Shown piece after piece: positions 34,899-43,385 of a stretch of DNA of 64,000 nucleotides. Position 1 is the first letter of the stretch, and the number at the start of each line of letters is the position of its first letter. Origin of the DNA: Desulfarculales bacterium UBA702 (lineage in GTDB: Bacteria; Desulfobacterota; Syntrophobacteria; Syntrophobacterales; Syntrophobacteraceae); contig DBMI01000107.1 in assembly GCA_002298165.1 (NCBI GenBank), positions 815-64,814 of the forward strand, written 5' to 3'. The translations under genes were made by a program, and so were the position numbers. Below the pieces are notes generated by a model. It was not told the DNA's origin. It saw only the letters and a program-made list of their open reading frames with translations, and searched no databases.

Positions 34899-35651
34899 GT
34901 GCTTAGGGGACAACAGGTTTGTAAACGTTTCGGCGGCATAATGGCTTCAAACAACATTGATTTTCAGATCGGCAGGAAGGAAATCGTTGCGCTGATTGGC
35001 CCCAATGGTGCCGGGAAAACTACGCTTTTTAATCTCGTAAGCGGGATGTTCCCGGTAACCAGCGGCAAGATCCTCTTTAACGATCAGGAAATCACCGGAT
35101 TAAAACCACACAATATACAGAGGATGGGAATTTCGAGAACTTTCCAGTTGGTGCGCCCTTTTATGGAGATGACCGCCCTCGAAAATGTGATGGTCGGCCT
35201 GATGTTCGGAAGGGCGAGAGGTATCGGGGTGGCCGAGGCGAGACTTAAGGCTCCGAAGTTTCTCGAAATGGTTGGAATGTCCGACAGAATGGACAAAAAA
35301 GCAAAGGAACTCACGTTCGCCGAGCGAAAGACAGTCGAACTGGCCCTTGCCATTGCAACTGAACCATCACTGATACTGCTTGACGAGTTCATCGCCGGAA
35401 TGAATCCCACAGAGGCCTTATGGGCCACTAATCTGATGAAAATGATTCGAGACGATCTAGGTATAAGCCTGTTCTGGGTGGAACATGTCATGACGGCTGT
35501 TATGGATATCTCGGACAGGATAGTCGTGCTCAATTACGGTCAGAAAATTGCCGAAGGCACTCCATCAGAGATCGCCCACAATCAGAGTGTAATAGATGCC
35601 TATCTCGGCACGGAATCGGGCAGGGAGGTAGTTGATGCTGCTCAAAGTTGA
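34899..35651 (+). CDS. livG: branched-chain-type ABC transporter ATPase 1
   Basis: 250-residue ATPase of the HAAT (LivG) family. The Walker A is GPNGAGKTT; the signature region is diverged (LTFAERKTVELALA), and LILLDEFIAGMNPTE is the Walker B with the LivG-type linker. The C-terminal WVEHVMTAVMDISDRIVVLNYG is standard. GTG start with a strong AAGGAGG eight bases upstream. First gene of the five-gene transporter block, 46 bases after the SDR. Confidence 0.92.
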   Translation: MLRGQQVCKRFGGIMASNNIDFQIGRKEIVALIGPNGAGKTTLFNLVSGMFPVTSGKILFNDQEITGLKPHNIQRMGISRTFQLVRPFMEMTALENVMVGLMFGRARGIGVAEARLKAPKFLEMVGMSDRMDKKAKELTFAERKTVELALAIATEPSLILLDEFIAGMNPTEALWATNLMKMIRDDLGISLFWVEHVMTAVMDISDRIVVLNYGQKIAEGTPSEIAHNQSVIDAYLGTESGREVVDAAQS

Positions 35652-36342
35652 CAACCTGCAGGTCATGTATGCAGACCTGAGTGTTATAAAAGGAATCTCG
35701 TTTGAAGTTTCGGAAGGCGAAGTGGTAGTCATTCTGGGCGCGAATGCAGCCGGCAAGAGCACCCTTTTAAGGGCGCTATCGGGCTTGGTCCGTCCATCAT
35801 CGGGGACCTGTCGCTACGGCGGTGTACATACCGAGAAGCTCATGGCCCACAAGATAGTCGAATTGGGAATGGCGCATGTTCCGGAGGGCGGCCAACTTTT
35901 TCCGGAAATGGCGGTTTTCGACAACCTCCTTATGGGGTGCTTTACCGAAAGGGCAAGGAAGCAAAAGGAAAGCTCACTGGAGATGGTCTTCGACTATTTC
36001 CCGATTCTCAAAGAGCGGTTGAAGCAAATCGCCGGAACACTCAGCGGGGGCGAGAGGCAAATGTTGGCGATAGCTCGAGGTCTGATGTCCAGGCCGAAGA
36101 TGATCATCTTCGATGAGCCTTCCCTTGGACTCGCGCCCAAGTTCATCGAGACCATCTTCCAGATAATAAAGCGCATTAACAAGGATGGAGTTACTGTGCT
36201 TCTTGTCGAGCAGAACGCACGTCAAGCGCTGCAGATTGCCGACAGAGGCTATGTACTGGAACGCGGCAAGATAAATTTGTCCGATAGCGCGCAAAAGCTC
36301 GCAAATAACGACTACGTCAAGAAAGCCTATCTCGGCTATTAA
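35635..36342 (+). CDS. livF: branched-chain-type ABC transporter ATPase 2
   Basis: 235-residue LivF-type ATPase. The Walker A reads GANAAGKST (NAAGKS rather than NGAGKS), the signature is LSGGERQMLAIARGL and the Walker B is IIFDEPSLGLAP. VPEGGQLFPEMAVFDNL is diagnostic for LivF. The ATG at 35635 follows GGGAGG; a TTG three bases earlier is also in frame. It overlaps livG by 17 bases. Confidence 0.93.
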   Translation: MLLKVDNLQVMYADLSVIKGISFEVSEGEVVVILGANAAGKSTLLRALSGLVRPSSGTCRYGGVHTEKLMAHKIVELGMAHVPEGGQLFPEMAVFDNLLMGCFTERARKQKESSLEMVFDYFPILKERLKQIAGTLSGGERQMLAIARGLMSRPKMIIFDEPSLGLAPKFIETIFQIIKRINKDGVTVLLVEQNARQALQIADRGYVLERGKINLSDSAQKLANNDYVKKAYLGY

Positions 36343-36351
36343 GGGGAGCCA

Positions 36352-37224
36352 ATGCTTGACTTGCTCTATACCCTGGTTCAAGGCCTTCTGCTGGGGGGAA
36401 TTTACGCCCTGGTAGCACTCGGGCTGAACCTGATATTCGGCGTTATGGGGATCATCAATATAGCACACGGCACCTTCCTGATGCTCGGTGCTTATACGAG
36501 TTTCTGGGCCTTCACCCTCAGCTCGCAATTCATTAATCCCATTTTGTCCATACCCTTTTCACTGGTGATCGGATTCTTCGTCGGGATAATCGTATATCAG
36601 CTGCTCGTAAAATATATCGTCAAGGCCAGCGAACTGATGTCACTGCTCATGATGTACGGGGTCTCCATACTCATTGTCAATATGGCTCAGGCGGTATGGA
36701 CTCCGAAGTACAGGGGCATAAGCTACAGTCTACGCCCGGTCCATATAGGCGCTTTTACCATTCCGGCCACCTACCTCATTGCCGGTCTTTTCGCACTGGC
36801 ACTCGTAAGCTGCCTCTACATATTCCTGGGCAGAACCTATCTGGGCAGAGCGGTCAGGGCAATCTCCCAGAACAGGGATGCAGCGAGCCTTATGGGGGTA
36901 AATGTAAACCTCACCTCAATGATCGTTTTCGGGCTGGGAGTTTCGATTGCTTTCGTATCGGGTTCGATAATTACCCTGGTTTCACCGGCGATTTATCCGC
37001 ACATGGGGGGTTTCTGGACCCTGCTTTCTTTTTGCGTGGCCGTTCTGGGAGGTCTGGGCAACGAAAGGGGAGCACTTTTCGGGGGCATAATCATGGGGAT
37101 CATAACCACCTTTGCCACCAGGTACATACTGAGTGCCACACTGGCTCCCATGCTCGCATTTCTCGTACTGATATTCATTCTGCTCTACAAACCCACGGGT
37201 CTTTTCGGACTCCGGAGAAGTTAA
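36352..37224 (+). CDS. livH: branched-chain-type ABC transporter permease 1
   Basis: 290-residue integral membrane permease with about eight hydrophobic segments, LivH type. It opens GLLLGGIYALVALGLNLIFGVMGIINIAHGTFLMLGAY, the family signature spread over positions 11-48. The cytoplasmic coupling loop GRAVRAISQNRDAASLMGVNV contacts the ATPase. AAGGGGAG precedes the ATG ten bases after livF. Confidence 0.93.
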   Translation: MLDLLYTLVQGLLLGGIYALVALGLNLIFGVMGIINIAHGTFLMLGAYTSFWAFTLSSQFINPILSIPFSLVIGFFVGIIVYQLLVKYIVKASELMSLLMMYGVSILIVNMAQAVWTPKYRGISYSLRPVHIGAFTIPATYLIAGLFALALVSCLYIFLGRTYLGRAVRAISQNRDAASLMGVNVNLTSMIVFGLGVSIAFVSGSIITLVSPAIYPHMGGFWTLLSFCVAVLGGLGNERGALFGGIIMGIITTFATRYILSATLAPMLAFLVLIFILLYKPTGLFGLRRS

Positions 37225-37240
37225 CAAGGGGTATAAATAA

Positions 37241-38218
37241 ATGCCGGACGGTTTCAAATCAGGGGAAAAACTCAAGTTAATCTATCCAGCCATATTTGCC
37301 GCCGTTGTCCTCGCACTGGCACTGACGCCCTATATGCCATGGAAAGAGAGCCTTTCGTTTCTTTTCTACCTCCTCATGTGGACCACCATGGCCATGGGCC
37401 TGAATATAGTCATGGGCTTCACGGGATACGTCAACTTCGGATACGTCGTCTTCTTCGGTACCGGCGCAATGGCCGGAGGGCTCGCGATCGAGAAGCTCTC
37501 CGTATCACCCTACCTTGCACCTTTTGTCGGAGCTTTCGCCGCTTTGGCTTTAGCGGTTCTGATAGGTGTTCCAACTCTGCGGGGGCTTCGCGGGGCTTAT
37601 TTCGCAATCGCTACCCTGGGCGTTCTGGAAGTCGTAAAGATCTTTTTAATGGACTTGCTGCCTTTCGGTGTGACCATACCACCTACATTCTATGACCCAA
37701 TTCATTGCTATTACTACATGCTGGGAGTTGCGGTCTGCACCTTTGCAGCCTGTTATCTCGTCCTCCACTCCCGCCTCAGGTTCGCTTTTGTTGCAATCCG
37801 CGAAGATGAAGACGCCGCTCAGGCCCGAGGCATAAATACTTTCTTCTACAAGATGATTGCAAACATGCTCAGTGCAATACCCGCGGGGTGTGTAGGCGCA
37901 ATAGAGATATGGCACAGCACCTACGCAACCCCTCAGGATGTGTTCGTTGCTGAAAAGACGATCGCCGTAATTGCAATGGTGCTCCTTGGAGGCATAGGCA
38001 CTCTGATGGGCCCCATTGTTGGCGCGGTATGCCTCTACGGCCTGGAGAACGCGCTCTGGGTTACATTGCCCTTCGTACACCTTATTGCCTATGGCATCAT
38101 CATAATAGGCATCGTGCTTTTTGCCCGCGAGGGCCTGCTGGGGCTTTTCCGCCCCAGGACCAAGCCGGCCGATCCCGGCGCTTTAGCGCTTCAAAGCGCC
38201 CAGGATGCCGATACATGA
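37241..38218 (+). CDS. livM: branched-chain-type ABC transporter permease 2
   Basis: 325-residue LivM-type permease. Characteristic segments are TTMAMGLNIVMGFTGYVNFG, GLRGAYFAIATLG and the coupling loop AIREDEDAAQARGIN, with GGIGTLMGPIVGA in the last third. AAGGGG nine bases before the ATG. It is followed after 53 bases by the binding protein gene. Confidence 0.93.
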   Translation: MPDGFKSGEKLKLIYPAIFAAVVLALALTPYMPWKESLSFLFYLLMWTTMAMGLNIVMGFTGYVNFGYVVFFGTGAMAGGLAIEKLSVSPYLAPFVGAFAALALAVLIGVPTLRGLRGAYFAIATLGVLEVVKIFLMDLLPFGVTIPPTFYDPIHCYYYMLGVAVCTFAACYLVLHSRLRFAFVAIREDEDAAQARGINTFFYKMIANMLSAIPAGCVGAIEIWHSTYATPQDVFVAEKTIAVIAMVLLGGIGTLMGPIVGAVCLYGLENALWVTLPFVHLIAYGIIIIGIVLFAREGLLGLFRPRTKPADPGALALQSAQDADT

Positions 38219-38271
38219 CAGGAATTTTGAAGCGAGCGAGGTATTACATAAACGAACTGTAGGAGGGCAGG

Positions 38272-39525
38272 ATGAACAAAGTGATTAGAGCGGGAAAAAT
38301 ATTGTTTATTTGCTGTGTTCTGGCCTTGTTTGCCGCGCAGGGACTTTATGCGCAGGAGGGGGGCAAGAATTCGATCAAGATTGGAGCTGCCGTGTCGCTT
38401 TCCGGCAAGTACGCGCGTGAAGGTGAGTATACACTCAAGGGCTACCAGGCATGGCAGCAATGGATAAACGACCAGGGCGGAGTCTTCGTAAAAGACCTCA
38501 ATAAGAAGCTCAAGATAGAACTTGTCTGGTACGACGATCAGGGCGACAAAGAGACTGGAATGAAGCTCTATGAGAAGCTGGCCACCGGCGACAAGGTTGA
38601 CCTTGCTTTCGGCCCGTATTCAAGTTCTATCACATACGCAATCACCCCGGTGCTCGATAAGCACAAGATATTCAATCTCGACACGGAAGGCATGTCGGAG
38701 CACATCTTCAAAAGGAATCTCAAATACGTCGTCTCAACCGTACCCAGCACGAAAGTTTACTGCGATTCGGTCCTTGATGCCGCTAAAACATTGGGCATAA
38801 AGAAGATCGCATTCCTGTACGCCAAGCAGGAATGGCCGATGGATAATACTTCCGCGGCAAAAGAGAAGGCAAAAGCTCTTGGCATGGAAATAGTCTACGA
38901 TCAGGCCTTCCCCCTCGATGCAGTCGATTATACAAGTATGCTCGCCGACATCAAAAACGCCGCCCCCGATGCCTTGATAGGAGGCGCCTACTTCCCACAG
39001 GCCGTAGCCATCAGGAAGCAGATGAAGGAAATCGGCCTCAATGTCAAACTTCTCGCCCTCTACTCGGGACCGCTGATGGCTGACTGGGTCGAAGCTCTGG
39101 GACCGGATGCGAACGGAGTGATGGCACCCTCTACATGGACCAGCGGCTACGCGCGTCAGCTCCAGAAAAAGGGAGTCATAAGCTACGGTCCATCCTATGA
39201 CGAATTCCTGAGCGTCATAGACAAAGCCTTTAAACTCAAGGAGGAGAACCTGGACCCGCGGGTACCTTGCGGATTTAATGCCGGGCTCGTTCTCCAGAAG
39301 ATCATAGAGGAAGCCGGTACCCTTAACAGCGAAAAGCTTCGCGAGGCGGCAAACGTGGTGAACGGCAAAATAATGACCTTCTATGGTGAGTATAAAATCG
39401 TGCCGGAAACGGGTGAGAGCCTTTCCCGTTGTGTAGCCCTGCAGTGGCAGAACGGGGTTACCGAAACCATTGAACCGGAGGAATACAGCACCGCAAAACC
39501 GGTTGTCATGCAGGATGCAAAATAA
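38272..39525 (+). CDS. periplasmic substrate-binding protein of the ABC transporter
   Basis: 417 residues with a signal peptide (1-27, FICCVLALFAAQGLYA). The type I periplasmic fold shows IKIGAAVSLSGKYAREGEYTLKGYQAW, AFGPYSSSITYAITPVL and GAYFPQAVAIRKQMKEIG. It belongs to the amino-acid/amide/aromatic acid group of Leu/Ile/Val-binding-like proteins. Placement at the end of an acyl-CoA catabolic operon argues that the ligand is a carboxylate or related acid rather than leucine. AGGAGGGCAGG precedes the ATG. A palindrome AATCCGGG...CCCGGATT starts right at the stop codon. Confidence 0.9.
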   Translation: MNKVIRAGKILFICCVLALFAAQGLYAQEGGKNSIKIGAAVSLSGKYAREGEYTLKGYQAWQQWINDQGGVFVKDLNKKLKIELVWYDDQGDKETGMKLYEKLATGDKVDLAFGPYSSSITYAITPVLDKHKIFNLDTEGMSEHIFKRNLKYVVSTVPSTKVYCDSVLDAAKTLGIKKIAFLYAKQEWPMDNTSAAKEKAKALGMEIVYDQAFPLDAVDYTSMLADIKNAAPDALIGGAYFPQAVAIRKQMKEIGLNVKLLALYSGPLMADWVEALGPDANGVMAPSTWTSGYARQLQKKGVISYGPSYDEFLSVIDKAFKLKEENLDPRVPCGFNAGLVLQKIIEEAGTLNSEKLREAANVVNGKIMTFYGEYKIVPETGESLSRCVALQWQNGVTETIEPEEYSTAKPVVMQDAK

Positions 39526-39660
39526 TCCGGGGCCAGGAGGGGACCCGGATTGGCCTGCCCATCCAGGTTGGATCGGATAGGGCTCTATAGCCGGTGCGCT
39601 GCCGACCTCTGCTCGGGAGGTTGGAGAATATTGGCGGGGGCGGCGCGCCGGAATAGTTAG

Positions 39661-39699
39661 AGAGGACTCGGTGAGTCAGGCCCGAGTCCTCTTTTTTTT
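39661..39699 (+). terminator. intrinsic terminator of the catabolic operon
   Basis: AGAGGACTCGG, loop of ten, CCGAGTCCTCT, then eight Ts. It lies 136 bases after the binding protein gene and ends the transcript. Confidence 0.88.
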
Positions 39700-39742
39700 G
39701 ATTCATCAAACAAACGAGCCCCCATGCCCCCGATCTCGGCCT

Positions 39743-40085
39743 CAGGTTGTAGCACGGTCTCCCTGGGCTGTTGCCCAAATAATTTTTCGAAAAAGCTTAG
39801 CAAAATTGGATGGCACGAACCTAATGAACGTCCTTCCCGCAGCGCTTCTGGGCGGGAATCCAGAGTCTTTGCTTCCTGAGACCAATGATTTCGGGATTCA
39901 AAGCCGCTGGATTCCCGCCAGAAGCATGCGGGAATGACGATGTTCGAAGCTGAGATCCCGATAAATCATGCAGCGGTTTTGGGCAACAGCCCGTCCCGAC
40001 CGTCCTCACCGCGCCGACCGAAGGTCTCCATGGTTTCGAAATAATTGGAGAACTTCGGTCAAGGGCATGACGCAGTCAGGAGACC
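39743..40085. repeat. palindromic repeat C, interrupted copy
   Basis: The left part GTTGTAGCACGGTCTCCC (39746-39763) and the right part TCCCGACCGT followed by ACCGAAGGTCTCCA (from 39994) together rebuild the repeat at 9345-9450. Element B3 splits the hairpin within its TCCC loop. Downstream, 40086-40498 is AT-rich and carries only a small GGACCA-taaat-TGGTCC palindrome near 40271. Confidence 0.72.
39764..39993. mobile_element. GGGCTGTTGCCC element, copy B3 (most complete)
   Basis: About 230 bases, from T-GGGCTGTTGCCC to GGGCAACAGCCC-G. TCCC directly flanks both ends (39760-39763 and 39994-39997), while the empty site at 9361 has a single TCCC, so a 4-base target duplication is directly visible. 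The interior has CGGGAATCC / GGATTCCCG palindromes and no open frame. It is a non-autonomous miniature element; the transposase family is not known. Confidence 0.75.
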
Positions 40086-40498
40086 ACGTCATAACAAGGA
40101 ATAAACAATTGTTCCGCTAAGATGCGTTTTGTTGAAATTAATTATCAAAAACCACCCTAAAGTTTTTTGTAGATATTTAGTGAGAAAAAACTTAAGATAA
40201 CTTTCGTTTCCGCCGATTTCAAACTATCCCCCCAAAGAAACAGGTTTCAGAGCACGGACATGAAGAGATGGACCATAAATTGGTCCAGGCTTTGACCTGC
40301 ACAGCTACATCTAAATTTTGAAAGCAGATAAGTAAATAAAAACGGGGGAGGAGGGAAGGATTAAGTAACCTATTCTTAGATCAAGAAATCGAAAACCAAA
40401 AAAGTATCAAGACTAAAGAACTAGTTTCATTGCATTAGATCGCCCTAAATCCGGTGGTTCTGAACTCAAATGTGATCGTTCTCTTAGAAAGGGCCAAG

Positions 40499-42067
40499 AT
40501 GAAAAGCATGAAACTCAGTACCAAAATTATCGGCGGGTTCCTTATTGGATCTTTGATATCTATCGTGATCGGCTATATCGGAGTTTCTAAAATCAATTTG
40601 ATCGAGAAAGCCGATTCTGAAATGTACGAACTATGTACAATGCCCATGGGCGAAATGTCGGACGGATTAATTTCTTTCCAGTTAAGCCGGAACCGCATAA
40701 AGGATATATTCATCGCCAGGTTCATGATGGAAAAAGACCCGAAAGAGCATGTAGAGGCAATAAAGGAGCTGGACAAGAAATTCAATGAAGCCCTGAACCT
40801 CTACGAGCCCACGATGAGGGCTGCCGAGGTAAAGAAGAAATTCGCGGATGCAAAAGCCACCCTGGAAAAATATTATCCCGTTCGTGACCAAATAATCAGA
40901 CTTGCCGTGGAAGGTAAAAAACAGGAAGCCATGGATCTGCTTTATGTCCAGGGGGCACCTTTGGCAAAACAGGTTGAAGCCAGTCTGAACGAACTGATGG
41001 ATGTAAAGGTCGAACAGGCAAAGATCAGGGCGGTGAATAACCTAGCCACGGCATCAAGCGCGGTCATCTTCACCTGGATAGGCGCCGCAATTGGAACAAT
41101 ACTTTCGATTGTCCTTGGCATTTACCTGGCACTTTCGATTACCCGGCCGATAAATCGCGTTGTTCAGGGCCTCAGCGAAGCCTCGGAGCAAGTGGCGGTC
41201 GCATCCACACAAGTCTCGGGCGCAAGCCAGCACCTTGCTTCAGGAGCATCGCAACAGGCTGCTTCGATTGAGGAGACTTCCTCGTCGCTCGAAGAGATGG
41301 CTTCCATGACTAAACAGAACGCGGAGCATGCCAACCAGGCAAATCAACTGATGATCGAAACGACCCAGGTGGTATCGAATGCAAACAATTCAATGGGGCA
41401 GCTTACCGCCTCGATGATTGAAATATCCAAAGCCAGCGAAGAAACGTCGAAAATCATCAAAACGATTGATGAAATAGCATTCCAGACAAATCTCCTGGCC
41501 CTCAATGCCGCCGTGGAAGCGGCACGGGCGGGTGAGGCCGGAGCGGGATTCGCCGTGGTGGCCGACGAGGTGAGAAATCTTGCTATGCGTGCGGCGGAGG
41601 CCGCCAAAAATACCGCCGACCTTATCGAGGGCACGGTAAAGAGGATCAAGGAAGGCTCCGAGATTGTCAATCAAACGAGCGCTGAATTCTATAAGGTAGC
41701 CGATAGCGCGCAGAAAATGGGTGGGTTGGTCGGCGAGATAACGGCAGCTTCCGTCGAGCAGGCACAGGGCATAGAGCAAATCAACAAAGCCGTTGGTGAG
41801 ATGGACAAGGTCGTCCAGGAAAACGCCGCGAATGCGGAAGAATCAGCTTCGGCATCGGAAGAGATGAATGCTCAAGCCGAACAAATGAAGATCTTTGTCG
41901 GCGAACTGATAACAATAATCGGGGGTTCCTCGGATTTGAGCGACGGGGGCAGCATCCCGAAACGGCGCACAAATGCTAATATACATACCGGAAAAGAGCT
42001 TGTTGCCGCAAGCCAGGTGAAAGCCCCAAATATTCCTCTGCGCGATGAGGAGATAAACATTTTCTGA
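40499..42067 (+). CDS. methyl-accepting chemotaxis protein
   Basis: 522 residues. A transmembrane helix (about 8-30) leads into a periplasmic four-helix-bundle sensor (about 30-185, with SRNRIKDIFIAR and NEALNLYEPTM), then a second helix (about 185-210) and a HAMP-like linker. The signalling hairpin tip is EIAFQTNLLALNAAVEAARAGE, followed by GFAVVADEVRNLA. Unusually many Ala/Ser heptads precede the tip. No CheR-binding pentapeptide ends the protein. The ATG at 40499 is preferred over a GTG at 40454 because AAAGGG lies six bases upstream. No che genes are nearby; the ligand is unknown. Confidence 0.92.
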   Translation: MKSMKLSTKIIGGFLIGSLISIVIGYIGVSKINLIEKADSEMYELCTMPMGEMSDGLISFQLSRNRIKDIFIARFMMEKDPKEHVEAIKELDKKFNEALNLYEPTMRAAEVKKKFADAKATLEKYYPVRDQIIRLAVEGKKQEAMDLLYVQGAPLAKQVEASLNELMDVKVEQAKIRAVNNLATASSAVIFTWIGAAIGTILSIVLGIYLALSITRPINRVVQGLSEASEQVAVASTQVSGASQHLASGASQQAASIEETSSSLEEMASMTKQNAEHANQANQLMIETTQVVSNANNSMGQLTASMIEISKASEETSKIIKTIDEIAFQTNLLALNAAVEAARAGEAGAGFAVVADEVRNLAMRAAEAAKNTADLIEGTVKRIKEGSEIVNQTSAEFYKVADSAQKMGGLVGEITAASVEQAQGIEQINKAVGEMDKVVQENAANAEESASASEEMNAQAEQMKIFVGELITIIGGSSDLSDGGSIPKRRTNANIHTGKELVAASQVKAPNIPLRDEEINIF

Positions 42068-42161
42068 AAAAGCCATCCAGGTAATGATCCGGTTTAAAAC
42101 CACTCGACTGGTTTTGAAAAGCCGGAGACCTGCGGTCTAGGATAATGGCGCAGTCGGGGAG

Positions 42162-42454
42162 TGGCTGTTACCTAAACAAGTTGCGATGCAAATTCCCCTC
42201 GCTCATTGGTGAGGAGCTAGATGCGGGATGCCCCTCCCTTTGATGGGAGGGGCCAGGGGAGGGTGACAAAAAGATTTAAGAATTTCAACCCATCTCGCTA
42301 GTGGAGGGGAGCTGTCGGTGGGCACGATAAAACCTGTGCCCACCCTACATTGATGAGCAATTTCTGCTGTATTCCATGCACCTGGGTTCGGCTTTCGCCG
42401 AGATGACTTCCTTGCTTAACAGCTATTTTGGGTGTTTCATTTAGGCAACAGCCA
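42162..42454. mobile_element. variant element B4 with TGGCTGTTACC ends
   Basis: 293 bases between TGGCTGTTACCTAAA and its inverse TTTAGGCAACAGCCA. CGGGGA occurs on both flanks. Joining the flanks gives GCGCAGTC-GGGGA-AACCAC, which matches the end of repeat C at 40067-40083, so it too appears to sit in a repeat C copy. Inside are a GGGAGGGGC/GCCCCTCCC palindrome and the D2 repeat (42318-42349). It has no open frame. The rest of 42068-42557 holds only repeat remnants and a terminator. Confidence 0.6.
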
Positions 42455-42484
42455 CGGGGAAACCACACCATAACGATACGCATC

Positions 42485-42525
42485 CAAAAAAAAGGACCTC
42501 CCCTTATCTCTAAGAGGAGGTCCTG
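42485..42525 (-). terminator. intrinsic terminator of the CoA-transferase genes
   Basis: On the minus strand AGGACCTCC, a 14-base loop, GGAGGTCCT, then eight Ts, about 30 bases past the subunit B stop. Confidence 0.9.
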
Positions 42526-42557
42526 AAAGTGTGAGTCAATTTATTTAAAACGGCGTG

Positions 42558-43340
42558 CTATTTCAGTTTTCTCGCGAGAAAATAGCCGTCCGGGTCGCAC
42601 TCTTCCCTGAGGAGTTTAAGGTCCTTGTCGGCCGGCTCCGTCATCTCCTTGAGGTCCGGCGAAATAAGGAGTTCGAAGCTAACCTTCTTTTGAATGTCTT
42701 CCGCCGTTCTGCCCTTAGCTACTTCGAGCAGCACCATGCGGCGGGTTTCTTTGTCAAACCCGAACAATGCTTCATTTGTAATGACGCGGTATGGACCGGA
42801 GCCCATCACACCCGATTTTTCGCGGTAATCCGGAGAGCCGTCCCCATATCCGATGCTGGTCAGGAAGTCCAGCTTCGGGGTAAACCGCCGCGGCTCTAAG
42901 GCCATGATAATAATTGATTTTTCGCAGTTTGCCGCCATTGCGCCGGCGCCGCCGCTGCCCGGAAACCTCGTTTTGGCTGCCTTGTAGGTGCCACCCTCGA
43001 AAGTTGAGTTGACGTTTCCGTACATATCGATCTGGGCCCCGCCAATGAAAGCGAAGTCGGCATGGCCTCTTTGTGTCAGCTCGAACACGGACGCAAGCCC
43101 CTTCAGATAGCATGCTTTGCGGCAGGCGCGCGTATCGCCAACCGAGAGCGGCATTCCCATCTCGAGCACGGGCGTCAGCGGACCGGACTCGAAGATAAGC
43201 CCAAGTCCTGGAGCATGGGTAAGCTGGGCATGAATCGATGCGATGATCGGAAGACCCGTTCCAACGAACACGATGGTATTATCTTCAAGGACTCTCGATC
43301 CGGTATAAGCTATCATTTCAAATGGTGTATACTCGGCCAT
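42558..43340 (-). CDS. glutaconate-type CoA-transferase, subunit B
   Basis: 260-residue beta subunit of a class I CoA-transferase. VGTGLPIIASIHAQL is the fold signature, and Glu51 in LIFESGPLTP sits where the catalytic glutamate of glutaconate CoA-transferase (Glu54) lies. GGAQIDMYGNVNST and GSGGAGAMAA are conserved. It would move CoA between an acyl-CoA (often acetyl-CoA) and a dicarboxylic or fatty acid. GGAGG precedes the ATG. It lies 45 bases after subunit A. Confidence 0.88.
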   Translation of the reverse strand: MAEYTPFEMIAYTGSRVLEDNTIVFVGTGLPIIASIHAQLTHAPGLGLIFESGPLTPVLEMGMPLSVGDTRACRKACYLKGLASVFELTQRGHADFAFIGGAQIDMYGNVNSTFEGGTYKAAKTRFPGSGGAGAMAANCEKSIIIMALEPRRFTPKLDFLTSIGYGDGSPDYREKSGVMGSGPYRVITNEALFGFDKETRRMVLLEVAKGRTAEDIQKKVSFELLISPDLKEMTEPADKDLKLLREECDPDGYFLARKLK

Positions 43341-43385
43341 TTTCTATTCCTCCATTATTGAACTGCTTGTAAATCCGCAAAGTCA

